Shown piece by piece: positions 1 through 7,157 of a stretch of 64,000 nucleotides of DNA (the first letter of the stretch is position 1; each line of letters starts with the position of its first letter). The notes beneath the pieces were generated by a model that saw only the letters and a list, made by a program, of their open reading frames with translations, ran no database searches and was not told where the DNA came from. A program made the translations under genes and the position numbers. This DNA comes from DASREM01 sp035652095 (lineage in GTDB: Bacteria; Acidobacteriota; Terriglobia; Terriglobales; Acidobacteriaceae), in the NCBI GenBank assembly GCA_035652095.1, contig DASREM010000014.1, positions 183,474 through 247,473 of the forward strand, given 5' to 3'.

Positions 1-850
1 TCGAGATCAGCTTATAAATCGTATAACCGCTGGCATCGCTGATGATTCCCGAAACCGCTCCCGGCGCCAAATCGAATATCTGGTTGAATTCTGCCGGCAA
101 GGAGCCACGCACCAGGTCGGGGACTTCAATCTCAGGCTCGCTCTTGATTCCGCTCTGCGCGAATGCTTCCTTCTGTAGCCCGGCAAAGTCTTCCCCCGCC
201 GCTGCGCGCGCATGCATTTTCTCGGCGAGAGCCTTCATCTCCGCGGCACTAGAGTTGTCGCTTGATGCCGGCGCCCCCTCCGGGGTCGGCGGCAGGCCCT
301 GCTTGGTTGCGGGAACAAACAGACGGTGGAAGTTGTAGCGGTCGAATTCAGAAGCATGGCTGTGATAGTACCGTTCCACGTCCTCATCGCTATGCGCGTT
401 CGCGCTGCGAAGCACCTGCTTGTAGAGCGCGCTGCCGAGCGCGCTGGCACGAACGTAACTCAACAATGCGAGCACTTCCGGTTTCTTGTCCAGCCCGCGG
501 TTGACCGCTTCATTCGATAACGCCAGCATGCGGCCATAGTTTTGCGCGAGTTGCCGTCGCTCGACTTTGATCATCCGGGGATTAATCGCGTCGACCAGTT
601 CCTCAAACTCGTCCCGCGTAATCACCGTCTTGCAGGCGCCTTGCTGCTTTGAAGCAGTTTTGCGGGAAGACTTTGCGCAATCGCTGTGCACGGTAATCAC
701 GGGGTAAGTCCGCGGCAGCGTAGTCGTCAAGGGCAGCTTCGGTAACGCTGGCTCGGACTCTTTTGCGGCCTGCGCGCAGAGTCCGTCCTGCAGCATAAAC
801 ACCATCGTCAGAGAAAAAAAGATGAACGTTATCTTACGTGCGATAGACAC
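1..850 (-). CDS. secreted parvulin-type peptidyl-prolyl isomerase (3' end beyond window)
   Basis: The frame is open from a GTG at 850 to the left edge, giving 283 codons without the C-terminus. The N-terminus has a basic start, a hydrophobic stretch (about residues 8-20) and a CAQA-type cleavage site near residue 28, so the protein is probably exported. Residues about 75-170 form a helical chaperone-like region (VITRDEFEELVDAI). From about residue 174 the parvulin rotamase pattern appears: FHRLFVPAT, a G-x-DF segment (AAAGEDFAGLQKEAF), then GSLPAEFNQIF and APGAVSGIISDASGYTIYKL, the usual end of a rotamase fold. Such proteins catalyse prolyl isomerisation and help envelope proteins fold. GTG 850 is chosen because GGAG lies 7 nt upstream and this start keeps the signal peptide; ATG 805 would cut it short. 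Confidence 0.85.
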   Translation of the reverse strand, partial: MSIARKITFIFFSLTMVFMLQDGLCAQAAKESEPALPKLPLTTTLPRTYPVITVHSDCAKSSRKTASKQQGACKTVITRDEFEELVDAINPRMIKVERRQLAQNYGRMLALSNEAVNRGLDKKPEVLALLSYVRASALGSALYKQVLRSANAHSDEDVERYYHSHASEFDRYNFHRLFVPATKQGLPPTPEGAPASSDNSSAAEMKALAEKMHARAAAGEDFAGLQKEAFAQSGIKSEPEIEVPDLVRGSLPAEFNQIFDLAPGAVSGIISDASGYTIYKLIS

Positions 851-942
851 ACTGAGACTCCGATCTTCAAATCGTAATGGTCGCGTATTGCATCCGGAGG
901 GAAAGACGCTGGATGCTTTCGTATTCTATCCGTACCCTGAAC

Positions 943-978
943 AAAAATGGCCAGGGAACCGATGTTCGGCCCCCTGGC
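943..978 (-). terminator. rho-independent terminator of the 998-2605 gene
   Basis: Read on the minus strand, GCCAGGG (972-978) pairs with CCCTGGC (950-956) and is followed within two bases by five T residues (947-943). It lies 20 nt after the stop codon at 998 and before the start of the parvulin gene, so the two minus-strand genes are probably separate transcription units. Confidence 0.8.
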
Positions 979-997
979 GCGGAAAAGTTCACCCCAC

Positions 998-2605
998 TTA
1001 CTGGCAGTTGGGGAACTTGAATGAGTTGACGCGGGTCGCCCAGTTCGCCGCACTGGTTGCGGAGTAGTACTCCTGGCTGAACCAGAACGTGCAATCGTCG
1101 GCGGGGTCCACGCTCATGCTGCTGTAGTCTCCCCAACGATTACCACCGCCCGTCTGCACTCCGCCGCCCTTAACCACGATGGCCGGCGCTTCCATCTTGT
1201 TCTTCGCGTCGGTCACCAGGCGTCCGGTGTAAATCACCGAAGGTTTCACCGTGGTGCTGGCCTCGCTCATGCCCATGGCGATGTTGCCGACCTTATCCAT
1301 GGCGATGCTGGGCATCCAGAGACTGGCGGTCTTGTTCTGGACCGTACCTTGCTGGAACACGGTAAAGGTTCCGCCCGGAGGCGTGGCGCGCAGTTCATAC
1401 CAGCGCGATGCCGCCGTCGCCGTGGCGCCGGCGCCCGGCTTCACGGTGTGGCTGAGAACGATAGCTTCGTGGTCGCCAAAGTTGCGATACGCCGCCCGAT
1501 ACATCAACCGGTCACCCAGGGAATCGAGTTTCTCTCCCGGTGAAGGTTGTGCGATGCAGGCCCGGGTAGCGCCGCAGATCTGCGTCCAGTTGGAAATCGT
1601 GATCACCTTCGGCCCGGTGAAGGTCGAATTGTTGGTGTTCACGAAGTCCACATGGAAATCGAATTGTTCCAGCGTCGTATTGCTGAACAACTCGGTAAAG
1701 TGGTTGGGCGCGCCCGCGGGAGGCGCGGTCGCTCCGTCCATGTCCGAAGGCAGGAAACTGTAATTGTTGATATCGGGCGTGAAGCACACGCTGATGGCGG
1801 TGCCGCCGGCCAGCATCGCATTGCGGTCGAATGCGCAAGGCTCGGCTCCGTTGAAGCTGAAGCCGCTGTTGCCGAAGGCGTTGATGGAAACGTAGTAAGC
1901 ATCGGGCCACACCGCGTACTTCGGATAATCCGGAACGGTGTTGCCGAAGCTGTAGGCGTAACGGTTGAAGCTGCCGGTGGCGTCGGAGGTCGTGGAAACC
2001 GCGATGCACAGGAAGTTCGAGGTGAAAGACCCGTTGTAAGCCAGCTCGCTGATAAACCAGCGTTGCGCGGCTTTGTCCCAGATCACAACCGGATCGCCGC
2101 CGGCCGTCGTAGAGCACAAGCCGCCGAAGCCGGACCATATCTGGTTCATCAGAATTGGTCCCAGTGTCTTCGTTCCCGTGACCTTGTCGTAAACCGCGTA
2201 CGACAGGTTTACGGTTTCGACGAACTGGGTGCTGCCCACCGATCCGTTCGTGTCGGGAGGCTCCACTCCGCCGGACTGGCTTCCCGAAAGGCCGGCAAAA
2301 TTCAGCAGGTTGGTGGTGCCCACATTGGTGCCGTACACCTGCTGCGCCACTGCGTCGGCATGCGGCTCGAAACCGTTGAACTGCGTGGGACGGCGTCCCG
2401 GTACCAGCGTCCGCAAGGTGCCCGGCTGAATCACCGGAGCGTTCCGTGCCAGATCACGCAAAGGCAGAGAGACATCGTGCTTTACTTCGTGGCGGACAAT
2501 GATACTTTGCCGGGCGCTTTGAGCAGACGCGCCAATGATCCACAACACCAGAACACAACCTACTAACATCAGGTTGCGCAGTTTTGTGGCATGTGTACTT
2601 TCCAT
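998..2605 (-). CDS. secreted protein of unknown function, possibly beta-propeller
   Basis: A 535-residue protein. ATG 2605 is chosen because GGAGG lies 4 nt upstream and it gives a clean signal peptide: basic N-terminus, hydrophobic LVGCVLVLWIIGASA, then Q. A TTG 15 codons upstream is possible but would bury the signal. The mature part is rich in Gly, Ser, Thr, Asn and aromatic residues with recurring short strands. It contains the motif GVEPPDTNGSVG and phrases such as VIWDKAAQRWFISE that recur in secreted proteins with sialidase-like or YVTN-like propellers. I recognise no catalytic residues and cannot name a function. A strong terminator follows and a sigma70-like promoter with an inverted repeat precedes it, so it is probably monocistronic. 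Confidence 0.75.
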   Translation of the reverse strand: MESTHATKLRNLMLVGCVLVLWIIGASAQSARQSIIVRHEVKHDVSLPLRDLARNAPVIQPGTLRTLVPGRRPTQFNGFEPHADAVAQQVYGTNVGTTNLLNFAGLSGSQSGGVEPPDTNGSVGSTQFVETVNLSYAVYDKVTGTKTLGPILMNQIWSGFGGLCSTTAGGDPVVIWDKAAQRWFISELAYNGSFTSNFLCIAVSTTSDATGSFNRYAYSFGNTVPDYPKYAVWPDAYYVSINAFGNSGFSFNGAEPCAFDRNAMLAGGTAISVCFTPDINNYSFLPSDMDGATAPPAGAPNHFTELFSNTTLEQFDFHVDFVNTNNSTFTGPKVITISNWTQICGATRACIAQPSPGEKLDSLGDRLMYRAAYRNFGDHEAIVLSHTVKPGAGATATAASRWYELRATPPGGTFTVFQQGTVQNKTASLWMPSIAMDKVGNIAMGMSEASTTVKPSVIYTGRLVTDAKNKMEAPAIVVKGGGVQTGGGNRWGDYSSMSVDPADDCTFWFSQEYYSATSAANWATRVNSFKFPNCQ

Positions 2606-2758
2606 GCATCCTCCAGGATTGTGATGAAGCGGAATCCCCTCTCGAGCCAACCGACTCAGGAGGCTCCTCCTATTCAGTGTGGACTGCTGTGATCGATGAC
2701 ACCCGGGGTTGAGGCTGTTCCATCCGGAAGGGGGTTTTCGTTTCCGACCCGGGGCCTC

Positions 2759-2778
2759 GTGATACGGGCGTGTATCAC
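2759..2778. promoter_or_regulatory. operator-like inverted repeat GTGATAC-N6-GTATCAC
   Basis: A perfect 7-bp inverted repeat (2759-2765 and 2772-2778) separated by 6 nt. It lies just downstream of the predicted -10 box at 2790-2795, near the expected transcript start of the secreted-protein gene. That is a typical place for a repressor site. The regulator is unknown. Confidence 0.45.
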
Positions 2779-2789
2779 TCTGGGTTCGT

Positions 2790-2818
2790 ACTATTAAACA
2801 TAGTTGTTATGGTGTCAA
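2790..2818 (-). promoter_or_regulatory. sigma70-like promoter of the 998-2605 gene
   Basis: On the minus strand there is a perfect TTGACA (2818-2813), a 17-nt spacer and AATAGT (2795-2790, 4 of 6 matches to TATAAT). The start codon at 2605 is about 180 nt downstream, which implies a long 5' leader. Confidence 0.5.
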
Positions 2819-2980
2819 CGTGGTATTTGGACTCAGGAAGACAGTATGTGCCTGATTTCGAAAGAGATGGGAGGTTTTGATGTGAGGCGTAAGACGGACG
2901 AATAGCACAAATCACTAACAATGTGAGGTTGTTTTCCTGCCCTCAGGGCAACGGACGTCTTCGTACCGCCGGCGGTGCAG

Positions 2981-4408
2981 TTATCTTTTGCTGGTCGCGG
3001 GTTGAATCTCTTCCACATCAACCCAATTCGTCGGATACACGCCGGTGTAGCAGGCCGTGCAGTAGGTGGTCTTCTCCCCTTCACCGCAGGCTTTCTTGAG
3101 ACCTTCCAGCGAAAGGTACGACAGGGAGTCGGCGCCGATGAAAGTGCGGATCTCCTCGACGGATTTGTTGGCGCCAATCAATTCACTCCGCGAAGGCGTG
3201 TCCACTCCGTAAAAACACGGCGAGATCGTCGGAGGGCAGGAGATCCGCATATGAACTTCCTTCGCGCCCGCGCTGCGAATCATGCGCACAATTTTCCGGC
3301 TGGTAGTGCCGCGCACGATGGAATCGTCGATCAACACCACGCGCCTGCCCTCGAGCAGGCTGCGAACGGGATTCAGCTTGAGTTTCACCCCGAAATCGCG
3401 CACGCTCTGCCGCGGCTCGATGAAGGTGCGGCCCACGTAATGGTTGCGGATCAGGCCAAAACGAAACGGAATTCCGCTCTCCGCGGAGTAACCCATGGCC
3501 GCGGTCACGCCTGAGTCCGGCACCGGAACCACGATATCGGCATCCACCGGCGCTTCGCGCGCCAGCTGACGGCCCAATTCTTCGCGGCTCTGCTGCACGG
3601 CGCGCCCGAAAACCACGCTATCAGGGCGCGAGAAGTACACGTGCTCGAAGATGCAGCTCGACTGTTCGCCAGACGGCGAGTAGAAACGCGAGGTCGTTCC
3701 TTCCGGTCCAATGACGATCAACTCGCCGGGTTTCACATCCCGCTCATACGTCGCGCCAATCAGATCGAAGGCACAGGTCTCGGATGCGAAGACGATGGTG
3801 TCGTGCTTCTCGCCGGGAAGCCTAGGGATTCGTCCCATCGCAAGCGGACGAAATCCACGCGGATCGCGGGCGGCAAAGACCCGGTCCGGGCTGATCATCA
3901 CCAGCGAGAATGCGCCTTCCACCCGGCGCAGCGCGTCCGCCATGGCCTCGGGCAGCGTCTGCTCCTTTGAGAGCGCGATCAGGTGCACGATCACTTCCGT
4001 GTCGCTGTTGGTCTGGAAGATCGAGCCCTGCGCTTCCAGCTTCTGACGAATCTCTGGCGCGTTCACCAGGTTGCCGTTGTGGGCCAGCGCCATCATGCCT
4101 TTGTTCGATTGCACCATGATGGGCTGCGCATTAAGCAACGCCGAATCCCCTGCGGTGGAATAGCGGGTGTGGCCGATCGCCAGCGTGCCGCGCAGCTTTT
4201 CCAGCGCCTCGCCGCCAAAGATGTCGGCCACCAGTCCCATGGCCTTGTGCATGTGCAGCGCCATGCCATCGGAGGTCACAATGCCCGCCGATTCCTGTCC
4301 GCGATGCTGCAAGGCGTGCAGGCCAAGGTAGGCAAGCTTCTCCGCTTCAGGATGGGCATAGATCGCCACCACCCCGCATTCGTCGCGAAATTTATCGGAA
4401 GTCAGCAT
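2981..4408 (-). CDS. purF: amidophosphoribosyltransferase PurF
   Basis: Catalyses the first committed step of purine synthesis, PRPP plus glutamine to phosphoribosylamine. The 475-residue protein has an N-terminal class II glutaminase with catalytic Cys11 (DECGVVAIY) after a 10-residue propeptide, plus LQHRGQESAG and NSDTEV. A C-terminal phosphoribosyltransferase carries the PRPP loop VVLIDDSIVRGTTS. Cysteines in the ACGEG and YCTACYTG context near the C-terminus match the B. subtilis-type enzymes that bind a 4Fe-4S cluster and need propeptide removal. ATG 4408 is chosen because it gives the usual propeptide length; a GTG 7 codons upstream is possible. The gene follows purL in the same direction, 53 nt downstream, so they probably form one transcript. 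Confidence 0.97.
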   Translation of the reverse strand: MLTSDKFRDECGVVAIYAHPEAEKLAYLGLHALQHRGQESAGIVTSDGMALHMHKAMGLVADIFGGEALEKLRGTLAIGHTRYSTAGDSALLNAQPIMVQSNKGMMALAHNGNLVNAPEIRQKLEAQGSIFQTNSDTEVIVHLIALSKEQTLPEAMADALRRVEGAFSLVMISPDRVFAARDPRGFRPLAMGRIPRLPGEKHDTIVFASETCAFDLIGATYERDVKPGELIVIGPEGTTSRFYSPSGEQSSCIFEHVYFSRPDSVVFGRAVQQSREELGRQLAREAPVDADIVVPVPDSGVTAAMGYSAESGIPFRFGLIRNHYVGRTFIEPRQSVRDFGVKLKLNPVRSLLEGRRVVLIDDSIVRGTTSRKIVRMIRSAGAKEVHMRISCPPTISPCFYGVDTPSRSELIGANKSVEEIRTFIGADSLSYLSLEGLKKACGEGEKTTYCTACYTGVYPTNWVDVEEIQPATSKR

Positions 4409-4419
4409 TTGGCAATTCG

Positions 4420-4477
4420 CCTTTAGCACTTAGCCGTTAGCTCTTGGCTTCTTACTCGGTACTAGGTACTCGGTACT
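4420..4477 (-). repeat. purL-purF junction repeat: AGTACC array plus GCTAA array
   Basis: Read on the minus strand, AGTACCGAGTACCTAGTACC followed by GAGT (4477-4454) is identical to two copies between rpoB and rpoC. It covers the last codons and the TAG stop of purL. It is followed by three GCTAA units about 7 nt apart (within about 4442-4420), leading up to the purF start. This is one of the stop-proximal arrays described in the findings. Confidence 0.85.
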
Positions 4478-6771
4478 AATTCTTCCGTGCGCAATGCCCG
4501 CTCCAGTGCGTTCTCGTACTCATCCTTCAATTCGGAAACCGGCGCGGACACGACGACCTTGCCGTCCACTGCGATTTCCAATGTCTGGGAAACGGTCTCC
4601 CCGATCACGTCCGCCGAGAGCCCATATTTTACCGCTACTTGTTGGATTCCAGAGACACTATTCCGGTCGCACGAGATCACGATCCGGCTGGCGTCTTCGC
4701 CAAAGAGCACGAACTCGCCGGGAAGATCCCGCGAGGTCAGATCCACACGGGCTCCCACACCCCGAGCCATCGCCGATTCAGCAAGATTCACCGCGATGCC
4801 GCCCTCGGAACAGTCATGTACTGACTCAGCCAATCCGGCGTTGATGATTTCGACGATCGCTTTCTGCAGCGCGGCTTCCCGCTCCAGCTCCAGTTCTGGC
4901 GGATAGCCCCAAACTTCGCCGAGAATTTCTTTGGCGTATTCCGAGGATCCAAACTCCGATTCAACATCGGTGAGGTCGCCAGGCTCGGTCGCCCGCAGCA
5001 GGACCAGCGCGCTTCCTTCCTGCCGGAAGTCCGGGAATGCCGCCTTATGCACGTTGTCGAAGATTCCAACGATGCCTAGCACAGGCGTCGGATAAATTCC
5101 TTCACCCAGAGTTTCGTTATAGAAGCTGACGTTCCCGCCGGTGATGGGAACTTCCAGTTCCTCGCAGGCTTTCGTCATGCCGTCGATCACCTGCGAGAAC
5201 TGCCACATGATGTGCGGCTTCTCAGGATTGCCGAAATTCAAGCAATTCGTCGCCGCCACCGGAGTCGCTCCCGCACAAGCCACATTGCGGCAGGCTTCCG
5301 CCACGGCATGCATCGCGCCAAGTCTCGGATCGAGGTAGCACCAGCGCCCGTTGCCGTCGAGAGCCATCGCCAGGCCGCGCTGCGAGCCCTTGATGCGGAT
5401 CACCCCGGCGTCACCGGCGCCGGGCCCTTCCACGGTGTTGGTCTGCACCATGTGATCGTATTGTTGCCAGACCCAGCGCTTGCCGCAGATGTTGGGACTG
5501 CCCAGCAGACGCTTCAGATTCCCGGTGAGATCGCCCGGGCCGGACAACTTCAGCCCCGGCGGCACCTCGCGGGGGACTGGCGGCTCCCACCGTTCCAGCG
5601 GACGTTTGTACACCGGGGCGTCGTCCGTCAATGCCTGGTTAGGAATCTCTGCGACGACTTGTCCGTGCTGCAGCACCCGCATGGTGTTCTCGGGAATGAC
5701 GCGTCCCACTTCGGCGGCGTCGAGTCCCCACTTTTCGAAGACACGGAACACTTCCTGCTCGCGTCCCTTTTCCGCAACCAGCAGCATGCGCTCCTGCGAT
5801 TCGCTGAGCATGATCTCGTAGGCACTCATGCCAGTCTCGCGCTGCGGGACGCGATCGAGTTCGATCTCGATCCCAACTTTGCCGCGCGCACCCATCTCGC
5901 AGGTCGAGCAGGTCAGGCCGGCCGCGCCCATGTCCTGGATGCCAACGATTGCGCCCGTCTGCATGGCTTCCAGACAGGCTTCCAGCAGAAGTTTCTCCAG
6001 AAACGGATCCCCTACTTGCACGTTGGGGCGCTTGGCTTCGGAAGCTTCGCTGAATTCTTCGCTGGCCATGGTGGCGCCGTGAATGCCGTCACGTCCCGTC
6101 TTCGAGCCGACATAAATCACCGGATTGCCGACTCCGGCCGCCTTTGCATAAAAGATCTCATCTTTACGAACCAGGCCGAGGGCAAACGCATTCACCAGCG
6201 GATTGCCCGAGTAGCAGGGCTCGAACTTGGTCTCTCCACCCAGATTCGGAACCCCGAAGCAATTTCCGTAGGAGGCAATGCCGCTGACCACACCTTCAAG
6301 GATGGAATGATTCCTGTGCAGCTCAGACTGCGAAGGGACGCCCGCCTGCCCTGCCGTGATCGGGCCGTAGCGCAGTGAGTCCATTATCGCCACGGGGCGA
6401 GCGCCCATGGTGAAAATATCGCGCAGAATTCCGCCCACACCGGTGGCCGCGCCCTGAAATGGCTCAATAAACGAGGGATGGTTGTGCGATTCGATCTTGA
6501 ATGCACAGGCCCAGCCATCCCCGATGTCAATGATGCCGGCATTCTCACCCGGACCTTGCACGACGCGGCGACTGCGCGTCGGCAGACGCTTCAGGTGTAC
6601 GCGCGACGATTTATAAGAACAGTGTTCGCTCCACATGACGCTGAATATGCCAAGCTCGGTGAGCGTGGGCTCGCGTCCCCCCAGCAGCTTCCTGATTTTT
6701 TCGTATTCGTCGGGAGTGAGACCGTGCTCGCGGATGAGTTCCGGTGAAATGGCGGCGGTAGAAAGGTTCAT
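4462..6771 (-). CDS. purL: phosphoribosylformylglycinamidine synthase PurL
   Basis: ATP-dependent conversion of FGAR to FGAM in purine synthesis, using ammonia from the PurQ glutaminase with PurS as third subunit. At 769 residues this is the small-subunit type that lacks a fused glutaminase. Family motifs are MWSEHCSYKSSR near residue 45, SHNHPSFIEPFQGAATGVGG, and in the second half HDCSEGGIAVNLAES. ATG 6771 begins MNLSTAAISPELI, matching the usual N-terminus; upstream in-frame codons lack family similarity. The last residues, LVPST and the stop, are encoded by a dispersed repeat. purF follows. purQ and purS are not in the window. Confidence 0.96.
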   Translation of the reverse strand: MNLSTAAISPELIREHGLTPDEYEKIRKLLGGREPTLTELGIFSVMWSEHCSYKSSRVHLKRLPTRSRRVVQGPGENAGIIDIGDGWACAFKIESHNHPSFIEPFQGAATGVGGILRDIFTMGARPVAIMDSLRYGPITAGQAGVPSQSELHRNHSILEGVVSGIASYGNCFGVPNLGGETKFEPCYSGNPLVNAFALGLVRKDEIFYAKAAGVGNPVIYVGSKTGRDGIHGATMASEEFSEASEAKRPNVQVGDPFLEKLLLEACLEAMQTGAIVGIQDMGAAGLTCSTCEMGARGKVGIEIELDRVPQRETGMSAYEIMLSESQERMLLVAEKGREQEVFRVFEKWGLDAAEVGRVIPENTMRVLQHGQVVAEIPNQALTDDAPVYKRPLERWEPPVPREVPPGLKLSGPGDLTGNLKRLLGSPNICGKRWVWQQYDHMVQTNTVEGPGAGDAGVIRIKGSQRGLAMALDGNGRWCYLDPRLGAMHAVAEACRNVACAGATPVAATNCLNFGNPEKPHIMWQFSQVIDGMTKACEELEVPITGGNVSFYNETLGEGIYPTPVLGIVGIFDNVHKAAFPDFRQEGSALVLLRATEPGDLTDVESEFGSSEYAKEILGEVWGYPPELELEREAALQKAIVEIINAGLAESVHDCSEGGIAVNLAESAMARGVGARVDLTSRDLPGEFVLFGEDASRIVISCDRNSVSGIQQVAVKYGLSADVIGETVSQTLEIAVDGKVVVSAPVSELKDEYENALERALRTEELVPST

Positions 6772-6866
6772 GGATGATCTCGGAAACACTATTGTCGCAT
6801 TTTGCGACGGGAGTGGGTAGGGAGGGCGCCAGATCCCACGCAAGGCTCTGGCGCCAAAGCAGTTAG

Positions 6867-6894
6867 CTTATAGAAATATAAATTCGTATGTACA
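6867..6894 (-). promoter_or_regulatory. sigma70-like promoter of purL-purF
   Basis: On the minus strand TGTACA (6894-6889, 4 of 6 matches), a 16-nt AT-rich spacer and TATAAG (6872-6867, 5 of 6 matches) stand out in an otherwise GC-rich sequence. The predicted leader to the purL ATG is about 90 nt. I see no recognisable purine riboswitch fold in it. Confidence 0.5.
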
Positions 6895-7143
6895 TCTGCC
6901 GGGCAACGAAGCCTGCGGGAACGGTCATTCTTTCGCCTACAATGGCCATTCCGAGCGTTCCTGGCCTCGTGGCGCGAGTTTGAGACCGCAGGTAAGGCTT
7001 CAGGGGCATCCCCTGCGCGGCGACTGCTACAAGCGCTCGTTACGCCATAATTAGCTTTAAGAATATGGACCTGAGCAATTCCCCATTTCTAACCGCGCTG
7101 GCTTCTGCTCGCCAAGGTAGCATTCGACTCCCGTCGCGGCGGC

Positions 7144-7149
7144 TATACT
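7144..7149 (+). promoter_or_regulatory. -10-like box TATACT 8 nt before selB ATG
   Basis: TATACT matches the sigma70 -10 consensus in 5 of 6 positions and ends 8 nt before the selB start codon. The 20 nt before the ATG contain no Shine-Dalgarno sequence. Transcription from this box would begin at or next to the ATG, giving a leaderless mRNA. Confidence 0.45.
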
Positions 7150-7157
7150 GACTTCGC

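Larger units (their letters stand above)
2606..2980. other. intergenic region between purF and the secreted-protein gene
   Basis: No gene is visible in these 375 bases. They hold the promoter and inverted repeat described separately. Just after the purF stop there are two short GC-rich palindromes (CCGCCGGCGG near 2970 and TGCCC/GGGCA near 2939-2951) that could help end purF transcription. Neither has a clear T-tract. Confidence 0.5.
6772..7157. other. divergent intergenic region between purL and selB
   Basis: No gene is visible in these 386 bases. They hold the purL promoter and a -10-like box just before selB. I looked for tRNA-Sec next to selB and did not find one. A GC-rich segment at about 6985-7025 can fold (GCAGG with CCTGC) but has no T-tract. 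Confidence 0.5.

Noticed and set aside
2506..2650. TTG start at 2650 for the secreted protein
   Set aside because: It adds 15 residues before an otherwise normal signal peptide, while ATG 2605 has GGAGG close upstream.
6900..7060. Possible tRNA-Sec upstream of selB
   Set aside because: A GC-rich fold is possible, but there is no TCA anticodon in a proper loop and no T-arm GGTTCGA-like sequence.
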